Made by a program: the position numbers and the translations under genes. DNA of 64,000 bases, taken from Parietaria judaica. Taxonomy: Eukaryota > Streptophyta > Magnoliopsida > Rosales > Urticaceae. Below, in pieces: positions 7,374 through 19,804 of the stretch. Below the pieces are notes generated by a model. It was given only the letters and a program-made list of their open reading frames with translations. It had not been told where the DNA came from and made no database searches. The number at the start of each line of letters is the position of its first letter. Positions within the stretch are counted from its first letter, which is position 1. The DNA is taken from contig OX940862.1 in the NCBI GenBank assembly GCA_954871525.1, positions 39,114,232-39,178,231 of the forward strand. Direction: 5' to 3'.

Positions 7374-8713
7374 TTTTAATTGTTGTAGTTTTATTAATAT
7401 AATTTTGAATTGTTGTGAGTTATTTTGTTATTTGAAAAAGTATTAAATGTAATGTTGGATTGTTGTGAGTGATTTTGTTGTTTGAAAACTATTAAATGTA
7501 ATGTTGAATTGTTGTGAGTGATTTTGTTGTTTTAAAACTAATAAATGTAATATTTAATTGCTGTAAGTGATTTTGTTGTTTTAAAATTATTAAATGTATT
7601 GTTTAACTGTTGTAAGCGATTATGTTGTTTTAATATTAAATTTAATGTTGAATTGTTCGAAGTGATTTTGTTGTTTTAAAATTAATAAATGTAATGAAGT
7701 ATGATACTCGCCGCGGCACAATGTTAACAATGCCTTGGCAAGACCTATTGAACCATGATTAATAACCGTAGTCGAACTCACGCCACGGCATATCAAAATC
7801 TATGCCTCGGCATTTTTACAATGGCCGCGGCAGAATGGTAGTAACGCCGCGGCGTTTAGTGACTTACAGAGTCCGTGCTCTCTGTATAATTTGAAACAAC
7901 ATATAGGCCTCGGCATGGTATCAGCAAGCCGTGGCTTCGTTGGCCATGCCAAGGCATGGGTAACAGAATGCCGCAGCTTACATCGTCTGTTTACCAAAGT
8001 ACCCTCACAATATGCAACTCGCCGAGGCCTTTCTTGAAAGTGCCGCGGCGAGTTGCATAATCAAGAGGGCAAATTCGTAAATTAAAATGAAGCCACAGCG
8101 TGTTCATTCAAATGCCGCGGCATGATAAGTAAATTTACAATGTAATTATTAGTTATCATATTAATTGTAACACAATTTTAGTAAATTAAATTATCTCATT
8201 AATAAACTATGAAAATGTTGATAATTTTATTATAAAAAAAAACAAAATAATGCACTTAATTATCATAACTAAATAATCGTTCAAACAAAAAACACAACAT
8301 TGTACTATTAATTATATAATTTTTCAAACCAAAAATATAAAAAATTAATATAATTACAGTTTAATTTTATGGGTTTAAAGTCTAGGGTAAAATTGTAAAA
8401 ATTAATTAACCACGCCGCGGCTTATTTTGTAGAAGCCACGGCTTTATCTCAAACGTCGGATATATGCGCTGCAGAAACTGAACACGCCGCGGCATATATA
8501 ACCCCTCCCGCGGCTTTCTGTCGCTGACACAAAAACGGCTAGTTTTTTTTTTTCACCCGAATTATTACCCGACAACGGTAATAAACGGCTATATTTGTTA
8601 AGAACGTTTAAATTCACACAAATCTTCTATTTAAACCTATACTTGTTCATATTTTATTCTATGTTTCATCAAATTAATCCTTAGATTAAAAAATATCATC
8701 ATTTTTCTTTGTT
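7374..8713. repeat. Spacer S4 (A type)
   Basis: Standard parts, no gene. TTTGAAAACT replaces TTTTAAAACT at 7481 in the minisatellite. Confidence 0.85.
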
Positions 8714-9151
8714 ATGGATGATCCGTCTCGTTTCGGTTCGTCATCGGAATATCATCAGGGATTCTTTTTCGGGTTTACCTCTTCCTCTTCCTCCGATGAT
8801 GATAGTTTTTCTATGGATACAAGTTCCAATAATACTATTGTCATATCCTCCGACGACACCGAGGAGTTTGAAATGCCTCCGAATCCAACTCTAAATCGGA
8901 CCTCTCGTGCCGGTGGGCCACGACCGACGAGGGGGCGTGGGCGTGGACGTGGTAGGCCACCGTCTTTACTATGGGAAACAGATTTTCAAATGAGGCTCAA
9001 ATGGAACAATGAGACTCAAACTCAAGATAGGTACGCCAAATGCAAATGGTGCCGTCAAGAAATTCTCGCAATCGTTGAACGAGGCACAACTCATTTACGC
9101 CGACATGCTAATCGTTGTCGTAGAGATTTAGGTATTGATGACGAATTATGA
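8714..9151 (+). CDS. BED zinc-finger protein, copy 5
   Basis: Intact and equal to the subfamily A consensus: Phe17-Phe19, five serines at 23-27, (RG)4 tract, unaltered finger. First copy from the left with the consensus serine run. Confidence 0.75.
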   Translation: MDDPSRFGSSSEYHQGFFFGFTSSSSSDDDSFSMDTSSNNTIVISSDDTEEFEMPPNPTLNRTSRAGGPRPTRGRGRGRGRPPSLLWETDFQMRLKWNNETQTQDRYAKCKWCRQEILAIVERGTTHLRRHANRCRRDLGIDDEL

Positions 9152-10479
9152 TTTTAATTGTTGTAGTTTTATTAATATAATTTTGAATTGTTGTGAGTTA
9201 TTTTGTTATTTGAAAAAGTATTAAATGTAATGTTGGATTGTTGTGAGTGATTTTGTTGTTTTAAAACTATTAAATGTAATGTTGAATTGTTGTGAGTGAT
9301 TTTGTTGTTTTAAAACTAATAAATGTAATATTTAATTGCTGTAAGTGATTTTGTTGTTTTAAAATTATTAAATGTATTGTTTAACTGTTGTAAGCGATTA
9401 TGTTGTTTTAATATTAAATTTATTGTTGAATTGTTCGAAGTGATTTTGTTGTTTTAAAATTAATAAATGTAATGAAGTATGATACTCGCCGCGGCACAAT
9501 GTTAACAATGCCTTGGCAAGACCTATTGAACCATGATTAATAACCGTAGTCGAACTCACGCCACGGCATATCAAAATCTATGCCTCGGCATTTTTACAAT
9601 GTCCGCGGCAGAATGGTAGTAACGCCGCGGCGTTTAGTGACTTACAGAGTCCGTGCTCTCTGTATAATTTGAAACAACATATAGGCCTCGGCATGGTATC
9701 AGCAAGCCGTGGCTTCGTTGGCCATGCCAAGGCATGGGTAACAGAATGCCGCAGCTTACATCGTCTGTTTACCAAAGTACCCTCACAATATGCAACTCGC
9801 CGAGGCCTTTCTTGAAAGTGCCGCGGCGAGTTGCATAATCAAGAGGGCAAATTCGTAAATTAAAATGAAGCCACAGCGTGTTCATTCAAATGCCGCGGCA
9901 TGATAAGTAAATTTACAATGTAATTATTAGTTATCATATTAATTGTAACCCAATTTTAGTAAATTAAATTATCTCATTAATAAACTATGAAAATGTTGAT
10001 AATTTTATTATAAAAAAAAACAAAATAATGCACTTAATTATCATAACTAAATAATCGTTCAAACAAAAAACACAACATTGTACTATTAATTATATAATTT
10101 TTCAAACCAAAAATATAAAAAATTAATATAATTACAGTTTAATTTTATGGGTTTAAAGTCTAGGGTAAAATTGTAAAAATTAATTAACCACGCCGCGGCT
10201 TATTTTGTAGAAGCCACGGCTTTATCTCAAACGTCGGATATATGCGCTGCAGAAACTGAACACGCAACCCCTCCCGCGGCTTTCTGTCGCTGACACAAAA
10301 ACGGCTAGTTTTTTTTTTTCACCCGAATTATTACCCGACAACGGTAATAAACGGCTATATTTGTTAAGAACGTTTAAATTCACACAAATCTTCTATTTAA
10401 ACCTATACTTGTTCATATTTTATTCTATGTTTCATCAAATTAATCCTTAGATTAAAAAATATCATCATTTTTCTTTGTT
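9152..10479. repeat. Spacer S5 (A type, 12-bp promoter deletion)
   Basis: A 12-bp deletion at about 10265 removes the GCCGCGGC core and the TATATAA box of the promoter-side group; the TATTTAAA box remains. The fifth palindrome is also damaged (GTCCGCGGC near 9602). Other parts standard, no gene. Confidence 0.9.
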
Positions 10480-10917
10480 ATGGATGATCCGTCTCGTTTC
10501 GGTTCGTCATCGGAATATCATCAGGGATTCTTTTTCGGGTTTACCTCTTCCTCTTCCTCCGATGATGATAGTTTTTCTATGGATACAAGTTCCAATAATA
10601 CTATTGTCATATCCTCCGACGACACCGAGGAGTTTGAAATGCCTCCGAATCCAACTCTAAATCGGACCTCTCGTGCCGGTGGGCCACGACCGACGAGGGG
10701 GCGTGGGCGTGGACGTGGTAGGCCACCGTCTTTACTATGGGAAACAGATTTTCAAATGAGGCTCAAATGGAACAATGAGACTCAAACTCAAGATAGGTAC
10801 GCCAAATGCAAATGGTGCCGTCAAGAAATTCTCGCAATCGTTGAACGAGGCACAACTCATTTACGCCGACATGCTAATCGTTGTCGTAGAGATTTAGGTA
10901 TTGATGACGAATTATGA
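10480..10917 (+). CDS. BED zinc-finger protein, copy 6 (distal TATA box missing)
   Basis: Intact, consensus A protein. The gene is notable only for its upstream region: the TATATAA box and the GCC site next to it are deleted. If that box is the real promoter element, this copy should be silent; if TATTTAAA is used, it should not matter. Confidence 0.75.
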   Translation: MDDPSRFGSSSEYHQGFFFGFTSSSSSDDDSFSMDTSSNNTIVISSDDTEEFEMPPNPTLNRTSRAGGPRPTRGRGRGRGRPPSLLWETDFQMRLKWNNETQTQDRYAKCKWCRQEILAIVERGTTHLRRHANRCRRDLGIDDEL

Positions 10918-12257
10918 TTTTAATTGTTGTAGTTTTATTAATATAATTTTGAATTGTTGTGAGTTATTTTGTTATTTGAAAAAGTATTAAATGTAATGTT
11001 GGATTGTTGTGAGTGATTTTGTTGTTTTAAAACTATTAAATGTAATGTTGAATTGTTGTGAGTGATTTTGTTGTTTTAAAACTAATAAATGTAATATTTA
11101 ATTGCTGTAAGTGATTTTGTTGTTTTAAAATTATTAAATGTATTGTTTAACTGTTGTAAGCGATTATGTTGTTTTAATATTAAATTTAATGTTGAATTGT
11201 TCGAAGTGATTTTGTTGTTTTAAAATTAATAAATGTAATGAAGTATGATACTCGCCGCGGCACAATGTTAACAATGCCTTGGCAAGACCTATTGAACCAT
11301 GATTAATAACCGTAGTCGAACTCACGCCACGGCATATCAAAATCTATGCCTCGGCATTTTTACAATGGCCGCGGCAGAATGGTAGTAACGCCGCGGCGTT
11401 TAGTGACTTACAGAGTCCGTGCTCTCTGTATAATTTGAAACAACATATAGGCCTCGGCATGGTATCAGCAAGCCGTGGCTTCGTTGGCCATGCCAAGGCA
11501 TGGGTAACAGAATGCCGCAGCTTACATCGTCTGTTTATCAAAGTACCCTCACAATATGCAACTCGCCGAGGCCTTTCTTGAAAGTGCCGCGGCGAGTTGC
11601 ATAATCAAGAGGGCAAATTCGTAAATTAAAATGAAGCCACAGCGTGTTCATTCAAATGCCGCGGCATGATAAGTAAATTTACAATGTAATTATTAGTTAT
11701 CATATTAATTGTAACACAATTTTAGTAAATTAAATTATCTCATTAATAAACTATGAAAATGTTGATAACTTTATTATAAAAAAAAAACAAAATAATGCAC
11801 TTAATTATCATAACTAAATAATCGTTCAAACAAAAAACACAACATTGTACTATTAATTATATAATTTTTCAAACCAAAAATATAAAAAATTAATATAATT
11901 ACAGTTTAATTTTATGGGTTTAAAGTCTAGGGTAAAATTGTAAAAATTAATTAACCACGCCGCGGCTTATTTTGTAGAAGCCACGGCTTTATCTCAAACG
12001 TCGGATATATGCGCTGCAGAAACTGAACACGCCGCGGCATATATAACCCCTCCCGCGGCTTTCTGTCGCTGACACAAAAACGGCTAGTTTTTTTTTTCAC
12101 CCGAATTATTACCCGACAACGGTAATAAACGGCTATATTTGTTAAGAACGTTTAAATTCACACAAATCTTCTATTTAAACCTATACTTGTTCATATTTTA
12201 TTCTATGTTTCATCAAATTAATCCTTAGATTAAAAAATATCATCATTTTTCTTTGTT
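10918..12257. repeat. Spacer S6 (A type)
   Basis: Standard parts, no gene. Variants: ATCAAAG for ACCAAAG near 11538, GATAACTTT for GATAATTTT near 11765, and a longer A run. Confidence 0.85.
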
Positions 12258-12695
12258 ATGGATGATCCGTCTCGTTTCGGTTCGTCATCGGAATATCATC
12301 AGGGATTTTTTTTCGGGTTTACCTCTTCCTCTTCCTCCGATGATGATAGTTTTTCTATGGATACAAGTTCCAATAATACTATTGTCATATCCTCCGACGA
12401 CACCGAGGAGTTTGAAATGCCTCCGAATCCAACTCTAAATCGGACCTCTCGTGCCGGTGGGCCACGACCGACGAGGGGGCGTGGGCGTGGACGTGGTAGG
12501 CCACCGTCTTTACTATGGGAAACAGATTTACAAATGAGGCTCAAATGGAACAATGAGACTCAAACTCAAGATAGGTACGCCAAATGCAAATGGTGCCGTC
12601 AAGAAATTCTCGCAATCGTTAAACGAGGCACAACTCATTTACGCCGACATGCTAATCGTTGTCGTAGAGATTTAGGTATTGATGACGAATTATGA
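12258..12695 (+). CDS. BED zinc-finger protein, copy 7
   Basis: Intact 145-residue frame with Phe91 to Leu and Glu122 to Lys, both within the BED region but not at metal ligands. A silent TTC to TTT change at Phe17 makes an 8-T run. All three changes are shared with copy 8. Confidence 0.75.
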   Translation: MDDPSRFGSSSEYHQGFFFGFTSSSSSDDDSFSMDTSSNNTIVISSDDTEEFEMPPNPTLNRTSRAGGPRPTRGRGRGRGRPPSLLWETDLQMRLKWNNETQTQDRYAKCKWCRQEILAIVKRGTTHLRRHANRCRRDLGIDDEL

Positions 12696-14034
12696 TTTTA
12701 ATTGTTGTAGTTTTATTAATATAATTTTGAATTGTTGTGAGTTATTTTGTTATTTGAAAAAGTATTAAATGTAATGTTGGATTGTTGTGAGTGATTTTGT
12801 TGTTTTAAAACTATTAAATGTAATGTTGAATTGTTGTGAGTGATTTTGTTGTTTTAAAACTAATAAATGTAATATTTAATTGCTGTAAGTGATTTTGTTG
12901 TTTTAAAATTATTAAATGTATTGTTTAACTATTGTAAGCGATTATGTTGTTTTAATATTAAATTTAATGTTGAATTGTTCGAAGTGATTTTGTTGTTTTA
13001 AAATTAATAAATGTAATGAAGTATGATACTCGCCGCGGCACAATGTTAACAATGCCTTGGCAAGACCTATTGAACCATGATTAATAACCGTAGTCGAACT
13101 CACGCCACGGCATATCAAAATCTATGCCTCGGCATTTTTACAATGGCCGCGGCAGAATGGTAGTAACGCCGCGGCGTTTAGTGACTTACAGAGTCCGTGC
13201 TCTCTGTATAATTTGAAACAACATATAGGCCTCGGCATGGTATCAGCAAGCCGTGGCTTCGTTGGCCATGCCAAGGCATGGGTAACAGAATGCCGCAGCT
13301 TACATCGTCTGTTTACCAAAGTACCCTCACAATATGCAACTCGCCGAGGCCTTTCTTGAAAGTGCCGCGGCGAGTTGCATAATCAAGAGGGCAAATTCGT
13401 AAATTAAAATGAAGCCACAGCGTGTTCATTCAAATGCCGCGGCATGATAAGTAAATTTACAATGTAATTATTAGTTATCATATTAATTGTAACACAATTT
13501 TAGTAAATTAAATTATCTCATTAATAAACTATGAAAATGTTGATAACTTTATTATAAAAAAAAACAAAATAATGCACTTAATTATCATAACTAAATAATC
13601 GTTCAAACAAAAAACACAACATTGTACTATTAATTATATAATTTTTCAAACCAAAAATATAAAAAATTAATATAATTACAGTTTAATTTTATGGGTTTAA
13701 AGTCTAGGGTAAAATTGTAAAAATTAATTAACCACGCCGCGGCTTATTTTGTAGAAGCCACGGCTTTATCTCAAACGTCGGATATATCCGCTGCAGAAAC
13801 TGAACACGCCGCGGCATATATAACCCCTCCCGCGGCTTTCTGTCGCTGACACAAAAACGGCTAGTTTTTTTTTTCACCCGAATTATTACCCGACAACGGT
13901 AATAAACGGCTATATTTGTTAAGAACGTTTAAATTCACACAAATCTTCTATTTAAACCTATACTTGTTCATATTTTATTCTATGTTTCATCAAATTAATC
14001 CTTAGATTAAAAAATATCATCATTTTTCTTTGTT
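12696..14034. repeat. Spacer S7 (A type)
   Basis: Standard parts, no gene. AACTATTGTAAG replaces AACTGTTGTAAG in subrepeat 6, shared with S8. From here ATATCCGCTG replaces ATATGCGCTG upstream of the promoter group. Confidence 0.85.
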
Positions 14035-14472
14035 ATGGATGATCCGTCTCGTTTCGGTTCGTCATCGGAATATCATCAGGGATTTTTTTTCGGGTTTACC
14101 TCTTCCTCTTCCTCCGATGATGATAGTTTTTCTATGGATACAAGTTCCAATAATACTATTGTCATATCCTCCGACGACACCGAGGAGTTTGAAATGCCTC
14201 CGAATCCAACTCTAAATCGGACCTCTCGTGCCGGTGGGCCACGACCGACGAGGGGGCGTGGGCGTGGACGTGGTAGGCCACCGTCTTTACTATGGGAAAC
14301 AGATTTACAAATGAGGCTCAAATGGAACAATGAGACTCAAACTCAAGATAGGTACGCCAAATGCAAATGGTGCCGTCAAGAAATTCTCGCAATCGTTAAA
14401 CGAGGCACAACTCATTTACGCCGACATGCTAATCGTTGTCGTAGAGATTTAGGTATTGATGACGAATTATGA
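14035..14472 (+). CDS. BED zinc-finger protein, copy 8
   Basis: Same protein as copy 7 (Leu91, Lys122). Units 7 and 8 differ little in the spacer as well, so one arose by duplication of the other. Confidence 0.75.
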   Translation: MDDPSRFGSSSEYHQGFFFGFTSSSSSDDDSFSMDTSSNNTIVISSDDTEEFEMPPNPTLNRTSRAGGPRPTRGRGRGRGRPPSLLWETDLQMRLKWNNETQTQDRYAKCKWCRQEILAIVKRGTTHLRRHANRCRRDLGIDDEL

Positions 14473-15812
14473 TTTTAATTGTTGTAGTTTTATTAATATA
14501 ATTTTGAATTGTTGTGAGTTATTTTGTTATTTGAAAAAGTATTAAATGTAATGTTGGATTGTTGTGAGTGATTTTGTTGTTTTAAAACTATTAAATGTAA
14601 TGTTGAATTGTTGTGAGTGATTTTGTTGTTTTAAAACTAATAAATGTAATATTTAATTGCTGTAAGTGATTTTGTTGTTTTAAAATTATTAAATGTATTG
14701 TTTAACTATTGTAAGCGATTATGTTGTTTTAATATTAAATTTAATGTTGAATTGTTCGAAGTGATTTTGTTGTTTTAAAATTAATAAATGTAATGAAGTA
14801 TGATACTCGCCGCGGCACAATGTTAACAATGCCTTGGCAAGACCTATTGAACCATGATTAATAACCGTAGTCGAACTCACGCCACGGCATATCAAAATCT
14901 ATGCCTCGGCATTTTTACAATGGCCGCGGCAGAATGGTAGTAACGCCGCGGCGTTTAGTGACTTACAGAGTCCGTGCTCTCTGTATAATTTGAAACAACA
15001 TATAGGCCTCGGCATGGTATCAGCAAGCCGTGGCTTCGTTGGCCATGCCAAGGCATGGGTAACAGAATGCCGCAGCTTACATCGTCTGTTTACCAAAGTA
15101 CCCTCACAATATGCAACTCGCCGAGGCCTTTCTTGAAAGTGCCGCGGCGAGTTGCATAATCAAGAGGGCAAATTCGTAAATTAAAATGAAGCCACAGCGT
15201 GTTCATTCAAATGCCGCGGCATGATAAGTAAATTTACAATGTAATTATTAGTTATCATATTAATTGTAACACAATTTTAGTAAATTAAATTATCTCATTA
15301 ATAAACTATGAAAATGTTGATAACTTTATTATAAAAAAAAACAAAATAATGCACTTAATTATCATAACTAAATAATCGTTCAAACAAAAAACACAACATT
15401 GTACTATTAATTATATAATTTTTCAAACCAAAAATATAAAAAATTAATATAATTACAGTTTAATTTTATGGGTTTAAAGTCTAGGGTAAAATTGTAAAAA
15501 TTAATTAACCACGCCGCGGCTTATTTTGTAGAAGCCACGGCTTTATCTCAAACGTCGGATATATCCGCTGCAGAAACTGAACACGCCGCGGCATATATAA
15601 CCCCTCCCGCGGCTTTCTGTCGCTGACACAAAAACGGCTAGTTTTTTTTTTTCACCCGAATTATTACCCGACAACGGTAATAAACGGCTATATTTGTTAA
15701 GAACGTTTAAATTCACACAAATCTTCTATTTAAACCTATACTTGTTCATATTTTATTCTATGTTTCATCAAATTAATCCTTAGATTAAAAAATATCATCA
15801 TTTTTCTTTGTT
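14473..15812. repeat. Spacer S8 (A type)
   Basis: Nearly the same as S7, including the AACTATTG and GATAACTTT variants. No gene. Confidence 0.85.
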
Positions 15813-16250
15813 ATGGATGATCCGTCTCGTTTCGGTTCGTCATCGGAATATCATCAGGGATTCTTTTTCGGGTTTACCTCTTCCTCTTCCTCCGATGATG
15901 ATAGTTTTTCTATGGATACAAGTTCCAATAATACTATTGTCATATCCTCCGACGACACCGAGGAGTTTGAAATGCCTCCGAATCCAACTCTAAATCGGAC
16001 CTCTCGTGCCGGTGGGCCACGACCGACGAGGGGGCGTGGGCGTGGACGTGGTAGGCCACCGTCTTTACTATGGGAAACAGATTTTCAAATGAGGCTCAAA
16101 TGGAACAATGAGACTCAAACTCAAGATAGGTACGCCAAATGCAAATGGTGCCGTCAAGAAATTCTCGCAATCGTTGAACGAGGCACAACTCATTTACGCC
16201 GACATGCTAATCGTTGTCGTAGAGATTTAGGTATTGATGACGAATTATGA
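15813..16250 (+). CDS. BED zinc-finger protein, copy 9
   Basis: Intact, consensus A protein. The change from the Leu91/Lys122 type to consensus between units 8 and 9, while S7-S8 spacer markers also stop here, puts a duplication border near 15.8 kb. Confidence 0.75.
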   Translation: MDDPSRFGSSSEYHQGFFFGFTSSSSSDDDSFSMDTSSNNTIVISSDDTEEFEMPPNPTLNRTSRAGGPRPTRGRGRGRGRPPSLLWETDFQMRLKWNNETQTQDRYAKCKWCRQEILAIVERGTTHLRRHANRCRRDLGIDDEL

Positions 16251-17589
16251 TTTTAATTGTTGTAGTTTTATTAATATAATTTTGAATTGTTGTGAGTTAT
16301 TTTGTTATTTGAAAAAGTATTAAATGTAATGTTGGATTGTTGTGAGTGATTTTGTTGTTTTAAAACTATTAAATGTAATGTTGAATTGTTGTGAGTGATT
16401 TTGTTGTTTTAAAACTAATAAATGTAATATTTAATTGCTGTAAGTGATTTTGTTGTTTTAAAATTATTAAATGTATTGTTTAACTGTTGTAAGCGATTAT
16501 GTTGTTTTAATATTAAATTTAATGTTGAATTGTTCGAAGTGATTTTGTTGTTTTAAAATTAATAAATGTAATGAAGTATGATACTCGCCGCGGCACAATG
16601 TTAACAATGCCTTGGCAAGACCTATTGAACCATGATTAATAACCGTAGTCGAACTCACGCCACGGCATATCAAAATCTATGCCTCGGCATTTTTACAATG
16701 GCCGCGGCAGAATAGTAGTAACGCCGCGGCGTTTAGTGACTTACAGAGTCCGTGCTCTCTGTATAATTTGAAACAACATATAGGCCTCGGCATGGTATCA
16801 GCAAGCCGTGGCTTCGTTGGCCATGCCAAGGCATGGGTAACAGAATGCCGCAGCTTACATCGTCTGTTTACCAAAGTACCCTCACAATATGCAACTCGCC
16901 GAGGCCTTTCTTGAAAGTGCCGCGGCGAGTTGCATAATCAAGAGGGCAAATTCGTAAATTAAAATGAAGCCACAGCGTGTTCATTCAAATGCCGCGGCAT
17001 GATAAGTAAATTTACAATGTAATTATTAGTTATCATATTAATTGTAACACAATTTTAGTAAATTAAATTATCTCATTAATAAACTATGAAAATGTTGATA
17101 ATTTTATTATAAAAAAAACAAAATAATGCACTTAATTATCATAACTAAATAATCGTTCAAACAAAAAACACAACATTGTACTATTAATTATATAATTTTT
17201 CAAACCAAAAATATAAAAAATTAATATAATTAGAGTTTAATTTTATGGGTTTAAAGTCTAGGGTAAAATTGTAAAAATTAATTAACCACGCCGCGGCTTA
17301 TTTTGTAGAAGCCACGGCTTTATCTCAAACGTCGGATATATCCGCTGCAGAAACTGAACACGCCGCGGCATATATAACCCCTCCCGCGGCTTTCTGTCGC
17401 TGACACAAAAACGGCTAGTTTTTTTTTTTCACCCGAATTATTACCCGACAACGGTAATAAACGGCTATATTTGTTAAGAACGTTTAAATTCACACAAATC
17501 TTCTATTTAAACCTATACTTGTTCATATTTTATTCTATGTTTCATCAAATTAATCCTTAGATTAAAAAATATCATCATTTTTCTTTGTT
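16251..17589. repeat. Spacer S9 (A type)
   Basis: Standard parts, no gene. Variants: GAATAGTAG for GAATGGTAG near 16711 and ATTAGAG for ATTACAG near 17230. Confidence 0.85.
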
Positions 17590-18027
17590 ATGGATGATCC
17601 GTCTCGTTTCGGTTCGTCATCGGAATATCATCAGGGATTCTTTTTCGGGTTTACCTCTTCCTCTTCCTCCGATGATGATAGTTTTTCTATGGATACAAGT
17701 TCCAATAATACTATTGTCATATCCTCCGACGACACCGAGGAGTTTGAAATGCCTCCGAATCCAACTCTAAATCGGACCTCTCGTGCCGGTGGGCCACGAC
17801 CGACGAGGGGGCGTGGGCGTGGACGTGGTAGGCCACCGTCTTTACTATGGGAAACAGATTTTCAAATGAGGCTCAAATGGAACAATGAGACTCAAACTCA
17901 AGATAGGTACGCCAAATGCAAATGGTGCCGTCAAGAAATTCTCGCAATCGTTGAACGAGGCACAACTCATTTACGCCGACATGCTAATCGTTGTCGTAGA
18001 GATTTAGGTATTGATGACGAATTATGA
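17590..18027 (+). CDS. BED zinc-finger protein, copy 10
   Basis: Intact, consensus A protein. It opens a run of five units (10-14) whose spacers share the altered palindrome GCCGTGGC at the fifth site. Confidence 0.75.
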   Translation: MDDPSRFGSSSEYHQGFFFGFTSSSSSDDDSFSMDTSSNNTIVISSDDTEEFEMPPNPTLNRTSRAGGPRPTRGRGRGRGRPPSLLWETDFQMRLKWNNETQTQDRYAKCKWCRQEILAIVERGTTHLRRHANRCRRDLGIDDEL

Positions 18028-19366
18028 TTTTAATTGTTGTAGTTTTATTAATATAATTTTGAATTGTTGTGAGTTATTTTGTTATTTGAAAAAGTATTAA
18101 ATGTAATGTTGGATTGTTGTGAGTGATTTTGTTGTTTTAAAACTATTAAATGTAATGTTGAATTGTTGTGAGTGATTTTGTTGTTTTAAAACTAATAAAT
18201 GTAATATTTAATTGCTGTAAGTGATTTTGTTGTTTTAAAATTATTAAATGTATTGTTTAACTGTTGTAAGCGATTATGTTGTTTTAATATTAAATTTAAT
18301 GTTGAATTGTTCGAAGTGATTTTGTTGTTTTAAAATTAATAAATGTAATGAAGTATGATACTCGCCGCGGCACAATGTTAACAATGCCTTGGCAAGACCT
18401 ATTGAACCATGATTAATAACCGTAGTCGAACTCACGCCACGGCATATCAAAATCTATGCCTCGGCATTTTTACAATGGCCGTGGCAGAATGGTAGTAACG
18501 CCGCGGCGTTTAGTGACTTACAGAGTCCGTGCTCTCTGTATAATTTGAAACAACATATAGGCCTCGGCATGGTATCAGCAAGCCGTGGCTTCGTTGGCCA
18601 TGCCAAGGCATGGGTAACAGAATGCCGCAGCTTACATCGTCTGTTTACCAAAGTACCCTCACAATATGCAACTCGCCGACGCCTTTCTTGAAAGTGCCGC
18701 GGCGAGTTGCATAATCAAGAGGGCAAATTTGTAAATTAAAATGAAGCCACAGCGTGTTCATTCAAATGCTGCGGCATGATAAGTAAATTTACAATGTAAT
18801 TATTAGTTATCATATTAATTGTAACACAATTTTAGTAAATTAAATTATCTCATTAATAAACTATGAAAATGTTGATAATTTTATTATAAAAAAAAACAAA
18901 ATAATGCACTTAATTATCATAACTAAATAATCGTTCAAACAAAAAACACAACATTGTACTATTAATTATATAATTTTTCAAACCAAAAATATAAAAAATT
19001 AATATAATTACAGTTTAATTTTATGGGTTTAAAGTCTAGGGTAAAATTGTAAAAATTAATTAACCACGCCGCGGCTTATTTTGTAGAAGCCACGGCTTTA
19101 TCTCAAACGTCGGATATATCCGCTGCAGAAACTGAACACGCCGCGGCATATATAACCCCTCCCGCGGCTTTCTGTCGCTGACACAAAAACGGCTAGTTTT
19201 ATTTTTCACCCGAATTATTACCCGACAACGGTAATAAACGGCTATATTTGTTAAGAACGTTTAAATTCACACAAATCTTCTATTTAAACCTATACTTGTT
19301 CATATTTTATTCTATGTTTCATCAAATTAATCCTTAGATTAAAAAATATCATCATTTTTCTTTGTT
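18028..19366. repeat. Spacer S10 (A type)
   Basis: Fifth palindrome is GCCGTGGC. The hairpin's left site is GCCGACGC and the last site of the block is GCTGCGGC, both losing half-site symmetry; S11 shares these. The T-tract is interrupted (TTTTATTTTT). No gene. Confidence 0.85.
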
Positions 19367-19804
19367 ATGGATGATCCGTCTCGTTTCGGTTCGTCATCGG
19401 AATATCATCAGGGATTCTTTTTCGGGTTTACCTCTTCCTCTTCCTCCGATGATGATAGTTTTTCTATGGATACAAGTTCCAATAATACTATTGTCATATC
19501 CTCCGACGACACCGAGGAGTTTGAAATGCCTCCGAATCCAACTCTAAATCGGACCTCTCGTGCCGGTGGGCCACGACCGACGAGGGGGCGTGGGCGTGGA
19601 CGTGGTAGGCCACCGTCTTTACTATGGGAAACAGATTTTCAAATGAGGCTCAAATGGAACAATGAGACTCAAACTCAAGATAGGTACGCCAAATGCAAAT
19701 GGTGCCGTCAAGAAATTCTCGCAATCGTTGAACGAGGCACAACTCATTTACGCCGACATGCTAATCGTTGTCGTAGAGATTTAGGTATTGATGACGAATT
19801 ATGA
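19367..19804 (+). CDS. BED zinc-finger protein, copy 11
   Basis: Intact, consensus A protein. Its upstream T-tract is interrupted by an A, as for copy 12. No coding change against copy 10. Confidence 0.75.
   Translation: MDDPSRFGSSSEYHQGFFFGFTSSSSSDDDSFSMDTSSNNTIVISSDDTEEFEMPPNPTLNRTSRAGGPRPTRGRGRGRGRPPSLLWETDFQMRLKWNNETQTQDRYAKCKWCRQEILAIVERGTTHLRRHANRCRRDLGIDDEL

Noticed and set aside
12299..12553. 84-residue minus-strand frame in copies 7 and 8
   Set aside because: Antisense shadow of the BED gene, opened only by private changes of these two copies.
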